A stretch of 64,000 nt of DNA from Arthrobotrys musiformis (lineage: Eukaryota > Ascomycota > Orbiliomycetes > Orbiliales > Orbiliaceae): positions 930,001 through 994,000 of the forward strand of contig JAVHJL010000010.1 of NCBI GenBank assembly GCA_036971715.1. Direction: 5' to 3'. Under the pieces are notes generated by a model, which had not been told where the DNA came from, ran no database searches, and worked only from the letters and a program-made list of their open reading frames with translations. The position numbers and the translations under genes are program-made. Below, piece by piece: positions 1-12,078 of this stretch. How positions within the stretch are numbered: position 1 is the first letter of the stretch; every line of letters starts with the position of its first letter.

Positions 1-3000
1 AATATAGGACTGCATAAAGCTGCTAGTCCAATAATGGACCATCTGAGGATAAGACGAACCCATCTTCCATCCCCCAACAGGCGTTAGGAAGCGGATAAGG
101 ATACCAAAAATGACCCCAAACGCTGTGAGTTTCCCCCCACAGATACCGTCAGCACGCAGCCAAGTCGAGAATCTGATGTGTGAAGTCTAGAAAATTCGAG
201 GCGCGCTTGGTGCGCACCCCTGTTCTATCCCATACCTGTAAAGAATGCTGCGGAAAGCAGCACAGTACCCGCCTACTAAAATGTCAATATATGTTGTACA
301 CGTACGGTAATGGAATGCAACAGCGATGCGGGCACAGGGCAGAAGGGTGTCCGGGGGAAGAACCCTACCTCACTGATATTGTCTAAGGAAAAAGAAGTTA
401 TCGTCGACGCAAAGATGAGCATGGGCAAGAACCCATTAATGACAACCTGTGGAATGTAGGACATAGCATTCTTGGGTCAACACTACTAGTCCGATCCATC
501 CAACATCAAACGAATCGAATCTACATATGTACAGTACGTATACTGTATACTGCACCGCACTGTATGCATGCATGTACGTATGTATGTATGTATAATGTAT
601 GATGTATGTGTGTGTGGGACGAATCGACCCGGAGTTACGGGTCGTTAGGTAATCAATCTCACCGAAGCCATAGATTTGCATGTTCCAACATCGAGAATGC
701 CTTCTCAAACAAAAGTAAAATGACCATATGTTAGTGCATCAGAAGACAAATGCGGAAATTATTAAGCGCAGGAAATGAATAAAATATTACCCTTTTTCGC
801 AAAAAGCGCGCCGCAGCCTAAACGTAAAGATGGCGAGACTTTAACACTGCTTCTCCGATAGGAAAATAAAATATTTCAACATGCAAGACGGTTTGCGTCA
901 TGGCGCATCTATCCACAGACCTGCAAGGGCCGCAATCTTTGTCAAGGGCTTGATAGAGGTGAAGATCGCTGAGACATGTGTGTTGCGGATTAGCCATTAG
1001 CTCTCCCCTGTGTTGGATGTGAGGTTGGGATGATTTCGATTGATTCAATTGAAACCACCACCACACTCGAACAACTTTATTTCTTGCTTGCAGCGGGTGC
1101 GGGTGACGATGTTGAATGCCAATGCATCAACATTCCAGACTAACCTTGCCCAATGGAAACTTCCGACATGGTTGCTGCTGTTTGTTTCCTCACCAGATCT
1201 CCCCCTTTATTCTCCGGCCAGAGTACCAGATTCTCGAGTTCAGGCCTGATAAACACTGGGGCTGGTTGGCCGGGTCGTGGTGGGCAGCCGCTGGATGTCT
1301 TGACTCGACTCCTTGGACTAGGCACTCGTCTTGTCGCGCTCAAACAAAGCAAAATGGATTAATCCTAGCAGCGATTGGTATGGAATTCGATCACCGACGA
1401 TATCCTAGGCCGGTTGCATATCTGATGATTCCTGAATTCTGGTGGTTTGGAAAGATTCAATCAAGTCCACTCGAAATGTGACTTTTATCGAGTCTGCCGC
1501 GGATCCGGTCACCAGTCCGATGCCGTCAGCCAGACAATTTTTTTTTTTACCCTTCCTTTCCCTCAATTAGCCTTACCGACTGACTAATTGTGATTGTGAA
1601 TCTAGTCGGTGGATAATACAAAGTAGTACATCTGCAACATCGTTGGAAAGATTGTATCGGCTAGGATACTCCATTGAGTTTGCTAGGATCTTTCACGAAT
1701 CATAGCTTGTAAATCTTTCCATGGGCCGAGATTTTTTTTCGCGCAGTGGCCGCTAGCTTGAGGGAATCTCAAGCTCTATCTCTGCCGCTGCTTTTACACT
1801 GCATCTACCCACCGGAGTGGCTTTCTGCATGCGATCCAAAACAGGTTATCATGCAGTCGACGGGTACTTCCTTTCCAGTAGCAGAAGCTTCCCGAAAAGC
1901 TGATCACAGTCTTGAGGGAGAAGTTTTTGGTCTGCTTTCGCCTCGATGCCGATTTTGGGTACCAAGAGCCTGGGCACCACTAATTGAGAGCTTCGAAGCA
2001 AGGACATCCCGCACTACTGCAAAACGTACGCCAACCGACAAATTGTGAATCTCCTTCGCACCGCCTAAACCTGTACGAAATGCCACACTTCTCCTCCAGA
2101 GAATGTCACCAGGCCACTTTCCCAAACTCCGTTGCACTCGCCACCATTCTGGCTTGGAAAAAGCCCAACGGTGTTTTGCAAATCTGCCAAGCCAATAAAG
2201 GGAAACAAAAACCCCAGCTAGCAACTTTTAAACTCGACGGATGCGGAGAAGGCCCCAGCTTAGCAACTTCAAAAGCAAAGAACATATATAAATCTCCTGC
2301 CGATGTTTTGACACAATACCACTAATATATCTATGTGGCACGTGCGTCTTCGTTGCGCCACTTCGAAACCTCTCAAGACTTGCATACATGCATCTTGCAT
2401 TTTGGGGAAATAATTGTCCTCGAGACGGTAGGATCGATCGGGGTTTGGAAGATACAAATTTCGAGCAAACCGCATGAAACAACGCTCCAATCAAAGGGAG
2501 CATCGGATGAGCTCGCATTGAAACCAAATTTAATTCCTTCTAATCCGATAGCAGTCCCAACTCGCTGGATCGAAAGCTCATTGAAGTCTAGACGAGGCTA
2601 GGCTGCTATTGGACTTGAATATGCAATGTTTGCGTTGCTGGGCGAATAATACAACACTGCAAGGCTGCGGACTCCGCATAACCAGAATATGATATCAACT
2701 GCAGGCTTTTGGGCTCGACGAAAAGGCCAGAAGTTCGGGCAGCAAAGTTGATAAACTAGCATGGGAATGCGAATAATAAGGAAGGGATGCATACTTTCTA
2801 GTCACATTGTCCCGGTGAACAAAAGTCTCGGAATCAATAACCTTTGGATTGTGAAAATCAATGACGGGGAGCCCCAAAACCTGGTACACCTAGTTTGAAT
2901 TCTTTCCTGTAGCATGATGCCCCTTGCTTCGATGTCACTATTATGATCAGCTATTAGAGAAAGATACTCCTTCCCACGAAAAAATAAAAAAAAAAAAAAA

Positions 3001-4189
3001 TAAGCTCAGACACGAAAGCATGCAGAGTATTGTGCAGAATGCTTGCGGTCAATTCGGGCAGGAATTCTTAGTTCTTATTTTCGTGGTTGCCCACCCTGGC
3101 CTTCAAATATTTTGTTCCTTCTCCTCCATCGATAATAGAAAGTTCCTCAGTTCTACGAAATGCTGTGATGGAATGCACCAAAACAATACACAGTTGAACT
3201 GCGAATTGTCGAAAAACGGTGAGTTTACATCTATTTTCGAGACATCTGCTTCTACATCTTCAACGTCGACTGGGTATGGACAACGGGCATATATGAAGAC
3301 GTCCGTTCCGTGTCGTTCTCAATTCCTTCTTCGTTCCATCCCATTCCATCTACGTTGAGTTCAAAGCAAGCCGCATCGAGCAGAGAATTTGTTTTCACAC
3401 TCTCTTTTACTGTCTTTCCCACAGCAATTCTCATCGTTCTTGCTCACTTTTGCCTACTTCCGACCTTGAGTACAATCTGTTCGCGACGCAAGTTCAAGTT
3501 CAAGTTCATCGATCGATCGAAACAAGGAAGTACCTTTTTTTGTTTTCGATAATTGAAAGAGCAAAGAGAAAAAAAAACCGTCCGAACTTTTTTGTGCCAA
3601 CCGACACTCATTTTTCCCCGTCAAAGCTTTGCATGCGCCTGCCTTGATTCCCGAATTCCGTCCCCAGACATTTACTTACCCCGCCTGTCACTTGTCACTT
3701 ACCTTAATCGCTTTGTTACATTTCCCTTAATTCACGAAGTAACGATTTCGAAGACCCACTTTTTTCTTGTTTCCCTCTCTTTTTTTGGATTTTCAATCAC
3801 ACTTGACGAAAAGAGATACATCCAAGACACGGGCTGCATAATTCTGGCTGTTTCGTTGGGAATATCCACCAAAGTCCAACTTTGACGCCTTTGATCGAAA
3901 ACGTTCACGTTCAACCACCCGCACTTAGTCTGATAGACATCTGCATTATACTAGACCATAAAAACCATCTAACTCTTAGTAGCTAATTTTTAGTAATCTC
4001 GGGGATCAGGGAACTGGTTACTCAAGAAAAGAAAACATACAACAAGCACGAAACAAGAAAAGTAAAAAATAAGAAAGAAAGAAACACTATACACTACTGG
4101 AAACAAGCGGGCTATCTTGCGGGGTTGGGTCCATTATCAAGGGTTTTATAATACAGTAATCCCAATCGCTCCACTGAAAAATATTTTAG
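1..4189. other. Intergenic region and long leader upstream of the TEA-factor gene
   Basis: No open frame here resembles a known protein, and the short open frames are unstructured. From about 3.3 kb the plus strand becomes rich in T and C, then in A near 4.02–4.08 kb, which fits a long promoter and untranslated leader of the gene starting at 4190. A TG/TA-rich stretch of degenerate ATGTATGT-like repeats lies near 560–615. Confidence 0.5.
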
Positions 4190-6354
4190 ATGGAATCCAT
4201 TCAGAAGACCGATACTCATCACTACATACCAAGTCAAGGTTATCCTTGCGTTCTTGAGCCTTCTCCGGATCATCATAGCATCAATCGATTCAATCGACAT
4301 TACGCAGGAATCAAAAAGCGACCTCTACAAACTACTGCACCAAGCACTCGACATCTCTACCCGACACTCTTGTCGAACGATCACTTGAGCCCTACACTTA
4401 GTAGTCAACGATATACATCATCCCCAATGAGGAGCCGAACAAAGTCCATCTACGGAGTCGAGGAACTCCAAGATCCTCAGGAGTCTTATAGAGAATACCG
4501 TCAACGACAAAGAAGAGGAGAAAGCAACGGTGCTGATGGCGAGTCAGTCTGGGACGACGAGGTTGAAGAAGCTTTCTTCGAAGGTACGGATATATCCACT
4601 TTTGGTTTCTGTTTTCTCCGCATGGAACGGGAATTTCCGGTGATGTTGCATTTTAGAATGTGAGACTGACACGTCGACATAGCTCTCGAACTTTTCCCTC
4701 CACAGGGCCGTAGAAAGCTTACTGTTGACGGCAAGCCATGCGGCAGAAATGAGCTTATCTCAAAATACATCTTCATGAAGACCGGTAAGGAGAGAAAGAG
4801 AAAGCAAGTCTCCAGTCACATCCAAGTGTTGAAGGGCCTGTTGAAGCATGATCCCAACTGTAAGTTCTCACAGCCTCGTATGTGAATCCGCACGGACCTA
4901 GCACTAATAGTAAGACAGTTATGCGCTTGGTGGTAGCCGAAGACCAAGACACTATTGACCGAACTTTTGACGAGAAGACTTTGAGCCAGCTCGCTATCCT
5001 CTCTGATTCAAGCTTGCCCTCTTCGCAGCAAAAGTACAAGAGGTATTCTACCTCGACTATTGCTAGCAGCTCGGCATCTCCAACTGCATACAGGCCACCA
5101 AGCCAGATCTATGACAGTTATCACACATCCTCCCCAACCAGCAGTCTTACATCCAGCAACAAATCACTTATCAAGCCATACAGCCTTGAGATGTGGTTGG
5201 GTCAGGACTCTATGGACAAGACCAACTACTCTAGGCAGCATCTTCACGACTACACCAAGCTGTACAATCACGAATACGGGATCAACCCCACTGTCTTGTC
5301 CAGCATCCCAAGATGGGAGAACAAATTCCCATACATTGCCAAGCTTGCAAGTGAGGGCCAACTCAAATGCCCCGTTGTTCACATCTCCAGCTCTCTGCGG
5401 ACTATGACACAGAGGCCCGACAATATGGTTTTCTGGGCGCCTTTCGAGGCGAGCTTCTGCAACGAAACCTATTATGACCACGGCTTCACGGTCATTACCA
5501 GGTTCTATGTGTCTGGAAGCAGACTCTCGACCATCCAAGAGGTTGAAGAGCCCGCCTTGATCGTCACTGATCCTCAGACCGGCGCTAAGAGGGTCAAGAT
5601 GTCATTGAATCCAAACTTCTGGTCCATGTATTTCAACAACCTTGTCAATGATTTAATGGAACCCCTGGAGGCCGGTGACGATCTAGACCATGAGATGCGA
5701 AGACGGGAAAAGAACTCCGCAGATGTTATCGGCAACTTGACCATGATTCAAGAAATCTTCACCTGGAGATCGACAGACCTAGAAATCGCCATTTCGGAAA
5801 ATAAACTTGCATCTGGAGCTCATGATTACGCCAAGCAGAGAGCTGCCTTGTTTATCTGGGACTTCAGCAAGGCAGAACGTGAAGAGGCCGGAGTTACCTA
5901 CTGGAGACCGGTTGTGGTTGATGACACCCTCAGACACGACTACGGCTACAACAGGCATTCCTTCGATACCCGCCAACTTCCCAGCTACACCCCAGCTATC
6001 GGCCAGTGGTCCAATAGCTCCCCGGTTGATAGCTACGCGCCATCGTATCATCAGTCTACCCCACCACTAGGCTATCCGCAGACCCCATACGATGAGCCAA
6101 ATTTCCCTCAAAACTTCCCGGATATGTCTATGCAGTCCACAGTTAGATACTCTCTTGGCCAGCAGGACCAACCCCAAGGCAAACCAGGCGTTGAAGATCT
6201 TGGTGGTGTCGACTACTTTCAGAACTACGATCAGCTGCCTCCTTTCTCCTATGCCACGGTTGCAGAGCATCCAGAACTTCTTTCCCAGTGGCCCCAACTT
6301 CCCGTCCTAGCTGGCGAGGAACACCTCGAAGGTGGGATGGGCAATATGCAGTAA
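4190..6354 (+). CDS. abaA: TEA/ATTS-domain transcription factor, AbaA/TEC1 type
   Basis: Three exons (4190–4583, 4683–4859, 4919–6354) give a protein of 668 residues. The introns have GTACGG and GTAAGT donors and end in AG with the frame kept. A TEA DNA-binding domain occupies about residues 119–190; it starts near VWDDEVEEAFFEALELFPP and includes the basic stretch GKERKRKQVSSHIQVLKGLL, the recognition-helix signature of AbaA, TEC1 and scalloped proteins. Intron 1 interrupts the first helix and intron 2 falls just after the domain. The C-terminal part is rich in Tyr, Pro, Gln and Ser, as expected of an activation region. In Aspergillus this family controls phialide and conidium development and in yeasts filamentous growth; that role is carried over by family, not shown here. 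The start is the first in-frame ATG. Confidence 0.9.
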
Positions 6355-9300
6355 GTCCGCACAATCGTGCATAACTACTAAAATCTGAGTTTCGAGGAAA
6401 AAAATAAAAAATTCCCCGATCAAAAAAGAAACATGGCTGGGAAGGAAGGGGGTCCTCTCAAAGAATGCTGGTCTGTCCATACTATTTGGGTATTCCGACT
6501 GCACATGCCACACCCGCCAGGCTACCACTTTTGAACTTGGCCGCATACGCGCACAACCCTTCTGGCCAGACCATTTCTATCCTTGCAACTCAGGATCACG
6601 TATGATGTCTTCCGCTTTCAAACATCTTTCTTTCCGTTTCCCTTTTTTCTTTTCCCGATATAATTTTTCTTAATTTTCTTAATACTTCCTCTTCTTTTTC
6701 TTTTCGGCATTGTTCGGGTGAGCTTTCCATGTTGCATGTATAACATCTTAATATCCTTCCCCATGGCGTTGTTTTTTTTATACCACACCAACCACACACA
6801 TGTATTTAGCCCTTCCTCTTTTGCTTGGTCCCTGTGATCATCTTCACAAAATGTCGATGCGGCCGTTTTTTTTTTAGATGCCGCTTCATCACATTTCTTG
6901 TGTACTCTATATACATCATCTGTTTTTTCCCTATCTGCATTCTACACACACACACTACCCCACACACATAACACCACGTACAGTCTTTCTTTTTCCCCTT
7001 GCCGTTTTTGAAAATTCATAGCACTACATCGATCTTATCATTGCGATGCGGCGTTCTGGATTTGTGAGCACTGTCCCTCGTTTTCTTGGCCCCTCTTGCA
7101 TACTTTTACAACTACTGGCGGTGTCCCGGTTGCTGGCTTTTCTGTCGTTTTTTCTGTCTTTTGCTTTCCCCCCGAGCTTTATATATCACGAAAAGAACTC
7201 TGGAGAGGTTTTCTTAATTCGTCATTAGACACATATGCCGTCACCGGCGAGAGATTATGGTTATTCCCCTTCCTTATACATATGTACCCTTTTTTCTTCC
7301 CACAATTTCGATAATTTCCTGGAATAGCAAGTATACGGGTCTATTTCCTTATTATTACTATTTTTTTTATTACTTATCTTGTTTTTTCTATATTCCCTTT
7401 GTAATCTAACCTATCAGCATACATAGAATAGCGGTTTTCTTTTGTATTTGTTTTTTTTATTGGTTCATGTTGTGTTTTACTAGCTTACCTTTTTTACTCA
7501 AATCTCCTGTGGAATTAAATGAATAACGAGTTTTTCCCATCAATTCTTTTATTATTAATTATAATTCGTGGCGATGGGTTGACGGGTATGCATATGTCAT
7601 GCTGAATTCCAGCGAGTGAGTGGTGATAAGGTGGATAGAATATCAGATAGAAAAAGATGGGCGGGGAGGAGAGGCATTCCGACAGGACGACGAGGCATAC
7701 CTGGGGGGGCTTTTTAAACAAGCTTTTTGGTCTGGTTAGGCGAGGAATTTTGGCACTTTTTCTATGCACCACGGGACCTATCGTTTCAATTAAATCCTTT
7801 GTTTCGGGAATCGAAAGACGGTGCTTGGGTTGCAGTGGGGTTTTAAAAATGGGAAGAATGCTACCCAAGAGGACGGAAAGGAAAGAGAGGTGGTATTGAT
7901 GCTTAGGATACGGTTTGGGGTGTTATCGATGCTGTTTTTTGTTTCCTTTGTAGGGAAGATTTTTGGATTGATGCGGATTGGAGTTGATGTCGCGGTATTA
8001 GCAGCCCGCGGGCGGTTCGATTGCGCTAGCTAGGCAGACGCGAATCGTAGAAGTGAAATCGATCTCCCTTGGCCCTCTCTGGATCTCTTTATTCGTACGA
8101 AGCGGTATGAACCGCCAGATACCCTTTCGACTTCACCAACCGCAGTAAAAAAATTTGTTTTTTTGAAACTATTCCCGTCGATTAGTTTTTTTTCGGCTTT
8201 GTTGTATTTCTTGTTTTTTTTCCCTGTTCCCAGCGAAGGTTTTTTGGTTTTCTTCGAGGGGTTTCCTTGGACGGATACGCCGCAAAAGTCTAGTGTCTTT
8301 CGCACCCACCTTCTACCGCGCTTCGTAACTTATAAATATATTTTATATTCAAAAAAAGAAATTATTCACCGATCTCGAGGATGCTGTCGGTGGTGTAGAT
8401 ATCGAGATGTGAAAATGCATGCATTGCATCGACAGGCGTGCCACGTCCGCCAGGAGGCCGATTCGGTTCTATAGCTCCACGGCCTGGGATTGGAGGAGTG
8501 GTCATATGATCATGGTAGACGGGCACGCCGTTACATGTAATCCAGCTGTCTACGCATGCTTTATATAGTACATATATATACTCTTGCACGGCTATCAGAT
8601 GAACTCGAGCGTGTGTTTCGACACGAAGGCCGAAAAGGATAATTTTTATAAAGCATTTTCTAAAGCGGTAAAATGGTAGTGAAGGAGGGGTGGGAAAAGG
8701 CAAAAATAGGGAAGGGATGCGGATATCGGGAGTATTCCGGCTTCGTTTTATTGGACGGCGGGGCGGGAGGGTTGATTAGTGTGGTAAGTGCTGGAAGTAT
8801 TTCTGTACCATGATATCTTAATCGATATCACGAGTACTAGTCCTTCTGGTTATCTTCTCAGCTACAATTGCATTCATCTCGAGGCGGACATGTTGACCTA
8901 GATTTGCAAGTGGATGTCGTCGTCAAAGACAGTAGCAATTTGACAGGGGTACGTAGCCGTCGTAAAGCACAGGAATATCACATATTAGCATCATATATTA
9001 TCTAGTTGTGTTAACTTCGAGTCGAAGTTGATCTTGTTGGATTGTTGAGAAGTTGTTGGGTTCGAAAAGATTATATCGATACCCGGAATATGTAATATAT
9101 AGCATCATTGACGGCGAGTATATCGACATCCTTTCGGGCTGACTAAGTGCTAGACTTAGGTGGTCATAGCGCTATATAGCGGGGTCGGGATGATCGTATA
9201 TACGGACACAACATAGGTCTCGCCTTCAATCGAAACTTGTCTATGAGGCTATTACTATGTATGGATATGGACGATACCGTCTCCCGAATACCAATTGCAG

Positions 9301-9901
9301 GCCACCGGCAGAGATGTTCGGTATAATCGTAGACGTATACAGTAACGTACAACGTAGCGTGGCTGGTACCAGCTGCCAACGTTGCACGTCACACACGCGT
9401 GAAATTCACGCTGCACAGGTATCCAACGCCAGGCTAAGATAATGTACAATACAGTTCTGCCCACCACAATACAATACGATATGATTATAATCCCTCGATA
9501 CAATATCATACAGCGGATAGAGTACTTATATAAGCCGAGATAGTGGCAGTATGAAGGGGTTATATTGAGGTATTTAGTGCGTTGATGCTTTACTTGGCAG
9601 GATGACGTCTACGCTGGTTTCAGCTGGCGTCTCGGTCTCAGCAGCCAGCCAGCCAGCTAGCCAGCAGCCAGCGGGAGGCTCGGCGACCCGGTTTTTTCTC
9701 GCTGGGAGCTGAGCTGAGCTACCCCTCACTACGGCCACAGCCAGCCGGCCATTGAAATTGACCCCGCTTCAAAATTTTATCCCTTCTCCCTTCTTCTCCG
9801 ATACATCTCACCAACCCCTCCCACCTCCAATAAAAAACAATCCAAACATCCACCAATTGTTCCTCTTTGTCTAGATCATCACATCTCCTCATCTCTACAT
9901 C
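6355..9901. other. Gene-free spacer
   Basis: This stretch of 3.5 kb follows the TEA-factor gene and runs to the cyclophilin gene. It is rich in T-runs and CT-runs between 6.6 and 7.5 kb, with a CA-rich patch near 6945–6975. Several ATATCGATA-like words occur between 8.8 and 9.1 kb. I recognise no coding region or RNA gene. Confidence 0.5.
9640..9672. repeat. CAGC/CCAG short repeat in the cyclophilin promoter
   Basis: About eight imperfect copies of AGCC/CAGC follow one another some 230–260 bp upstream of the cyclophilin start codon. A similar CAGCC-rich tract occurs near 26305–26345, upstream of the ELL gene. It may simply be a microsatellite. Confidence 0.6.
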
Positions 9902-10390
9902 ATGAGCAACGTTTACTTCGACGTCACGGCCGACGACCAGAAATTGGGACGAATTGTCTTCAAGCTCTACGACGATGTCGTCCCAAGGACCACCAAGAAC
10001 TTCCGTGAACTCGCCACCGGTGAGCACGGCTTTGGATACTCCGGCTCTCCCTTCCATCGTGTCATCCCAGGATTCATGCTCCAGGGAGGTGATTTCACCA
10101 AGGGTAACGGAACCGGTGGAAAATCAATCTACGGCGAGAAGTTCGCAGATGAGAACTTCAAGTTGAAGCACGATAGGCCATACCTCCTCTCCATGGCCAA
10201 TGCCGGAAAGAACACCAACGGCTCCCAGTTCTTCATCACCACTGTCATCACCAGCTGGCTCGACGGTGCCCACGTCGTCTTCGGCGAGGTTGTTGAGGGA
10301 CAAGATGTCGTCAATGCTGTCGAGAAGCTCGGATCCGCCAGCGGAAAGACCAGCAAGAAGATTGCCGTCTCTGCCTCCGGCACTGTTTAA
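9902..10390 (+). CDS. Cyclophilin A-type peptidyl-prolyl cis-trans isomerase
   Basis: A single uninterrupted frame encodes 162 residues, the usual size of a one-domain cytosolic cyclophilin. The catalytic and cyclosporin-binding signature is intact: FHRVIPGFMLQGGDF carries the catalytic Arg and the Phe/Gln pair, MANAGKNTNGSQFFIT follows, and the Trp of SWLDG and the His of GAHVVFG are present. The Trp implies cyclosporin sensitivity by family knowledge. There is no signal peptide or C-terminal retention motif, so a cytosolic/nuclear location is expected. The enzyme catalyses prolyl peptide-bond isomerisation during protein folding. The absence of introns and a pyrimidine-rich leader (9780–9830) fit a highly expressed gene. 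The start codon lies in a good context (ACATCATGAGC). Confidence 0.97.
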   Translation: MSNVYFDVTADDQKLGRIVFKLYDDVVPRTTKNFRELATGEHGFGYSGSPFHRVIPGFMLQGGDFTKGNGTGGKSIYGEKFADENFKLKHDRPYLLSMANAGKNTNGSQFFITTVITSWLDGAHVVFGEVVEGQDVVNAVEKLGSASGKTSKKIAVSASGTV

Positions 10391-12078
10391 ATAATTCCTC
10401 TTTTTCCTTTCTTCTTCATGTCTTAATTTTTTTTTTTTTTGTTTGTTTTTGGAGGGCAAATGCACTTTACACCGGAATCCTTATCGACAACAGTCTTTTT
10501 CCTTCATCCCTGTCAATCAACTGATCCCCGCCTTTCTTTTTGCTATCCCAAAACTTTCTTCCTTCTCGAGAGAGACAGCTATCGGTGGCAATACGACGGG
10601 ATCCTGGTATGGAAAGGAGCTTGGAAAATCGGAAGGGGTTATAGTACATAGGCATAGAAATTCAAAACAAAAGTCTCCCAAAAGGCAGATATCCAAATCT
10701 GCTTGAAACAAAACACCAGTCCTCTCTCTTTCTCCGATCTAGAATCTAAACCGTAGCCGTAGTCCTAATAGCTGTAGTCGTAGGTAATCTTACAGATGTC
10801 TCTTGTACTGTAATTTATGTATAACTTCTGCTTAGTAACTACGAGGCCCTAATTATAACTTGCGGGGAATCGCGTCTACGGGTGTACAGACACGTCTTTA
10901 TCCATATCCTCCCGGTAGATAAGATCTGTAGATGCATCGACCACCCCCCGTGGATTCGAATCGGAAATTTTTTAATTTTTCTATTTTTTCTCACTATTTT
11001 TTTTTTTTTAGATCCTTCCCGCTCCTCCACAAGCAGGCTCATCGGTTTCGTGGAGCAAATGTGGTAGTTTTGGACAGCCAATGAAGTGCTAGTTCCAAGC
11101 CCTAAACAGACCAGGGAACAATCAATGGTTCCTGTCTTCCTGCCCGGCTCGGATAAGGCTGCCCCGACGGACCAGCTCGAGAGCTCGTTCCAACTCCCTT
11201 GGCCGGCCTGGTCCTTACTGTTACGTACGATTTTGAGGTTCTTGGGCGGGAACATTCAGAGAAATTGGGCCATCTCTCACCGAAAAATTGGAGAGAAGGG
11301 CGTGAGAGACTGCATGGAATTGTATGCGCATTGGATCGCAGCTTCTGTATCAATATTGAATAGGCAATGCAATAAGATTGGTTTGGTTTGATTTGATTCC
11401 TGGCGAATTCGAATGGAATTTTCCGGCTGGGATCGCAGCCAATGTGAAGAACAGGAAAGAGCAAGAAAGAGAGAGAAAAAACCACCAAACGCTGCCAGAA
11501 CCTCGCCATCGTCATTGCATTGTCAACAACCATCGTCATCGCCATCATCGCGAACGCCTCGCCTCACTCCAAGGAACGCTCTACGGACGCCCTGCCTGGA
11601 CAGAGGATATCATTACCTGCACCTAGGCTGTTGGATGTACCTGTGTCTGTACGGCTAATTCGCACTAGCATTAGCATTAGTCCAGCGAGCGAGAGGGCAT
11701 TCTCTCTTCCAACAATCTCGTCATCGATCGAATAGAATCGCTGCTACCGACCTGGCCAATTGCAACCGCCCCGAAGTCTAGTGCCGTTTTTTGCATCCAA
11801 TGGGTCTGGGCTTCTTTGGCTCTCTCTTAACGTCCAACTGACCACAGTTGTTCGGTTCCATCTCCAACAAGCCTCCTACATACGCACGTTCGCACATACA
11901 TACGGACGTAGTGCATACATACAGACGTACATGGGACAGAATCTCCGAGCATCTCCAGGGAACCATACGGCATCTCTATCCGAAACCTACATATTACTGT
12001 CATCTCTGGGCCAATTTCTTTCCCAAAAGTTTAACGGGCGGACGAGAAGAAGAAAACCTCTAGCTTGGAGGATTTCAC
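10391..12078. other. Intergenic spacer and 5' leader region of the DUF155 gene
   Basis: No coding region was recognised. The first 60 bp hold T-runs that fit the cyclophilin 3' untranslated region. A T-rich block lies at 10964–11012. From about 11.4 kb there are GA- and CT-rich patches and ACATACGGACGT-type words near 11878–11930. Part of this is probably the leader of the next gene. Confidence 0.4.

Noticed and set aside
1116..1481. Overlapping open frames on both strands
   Set aside because: Low-information products, alternative start codons and no splice structure; treated as chance.
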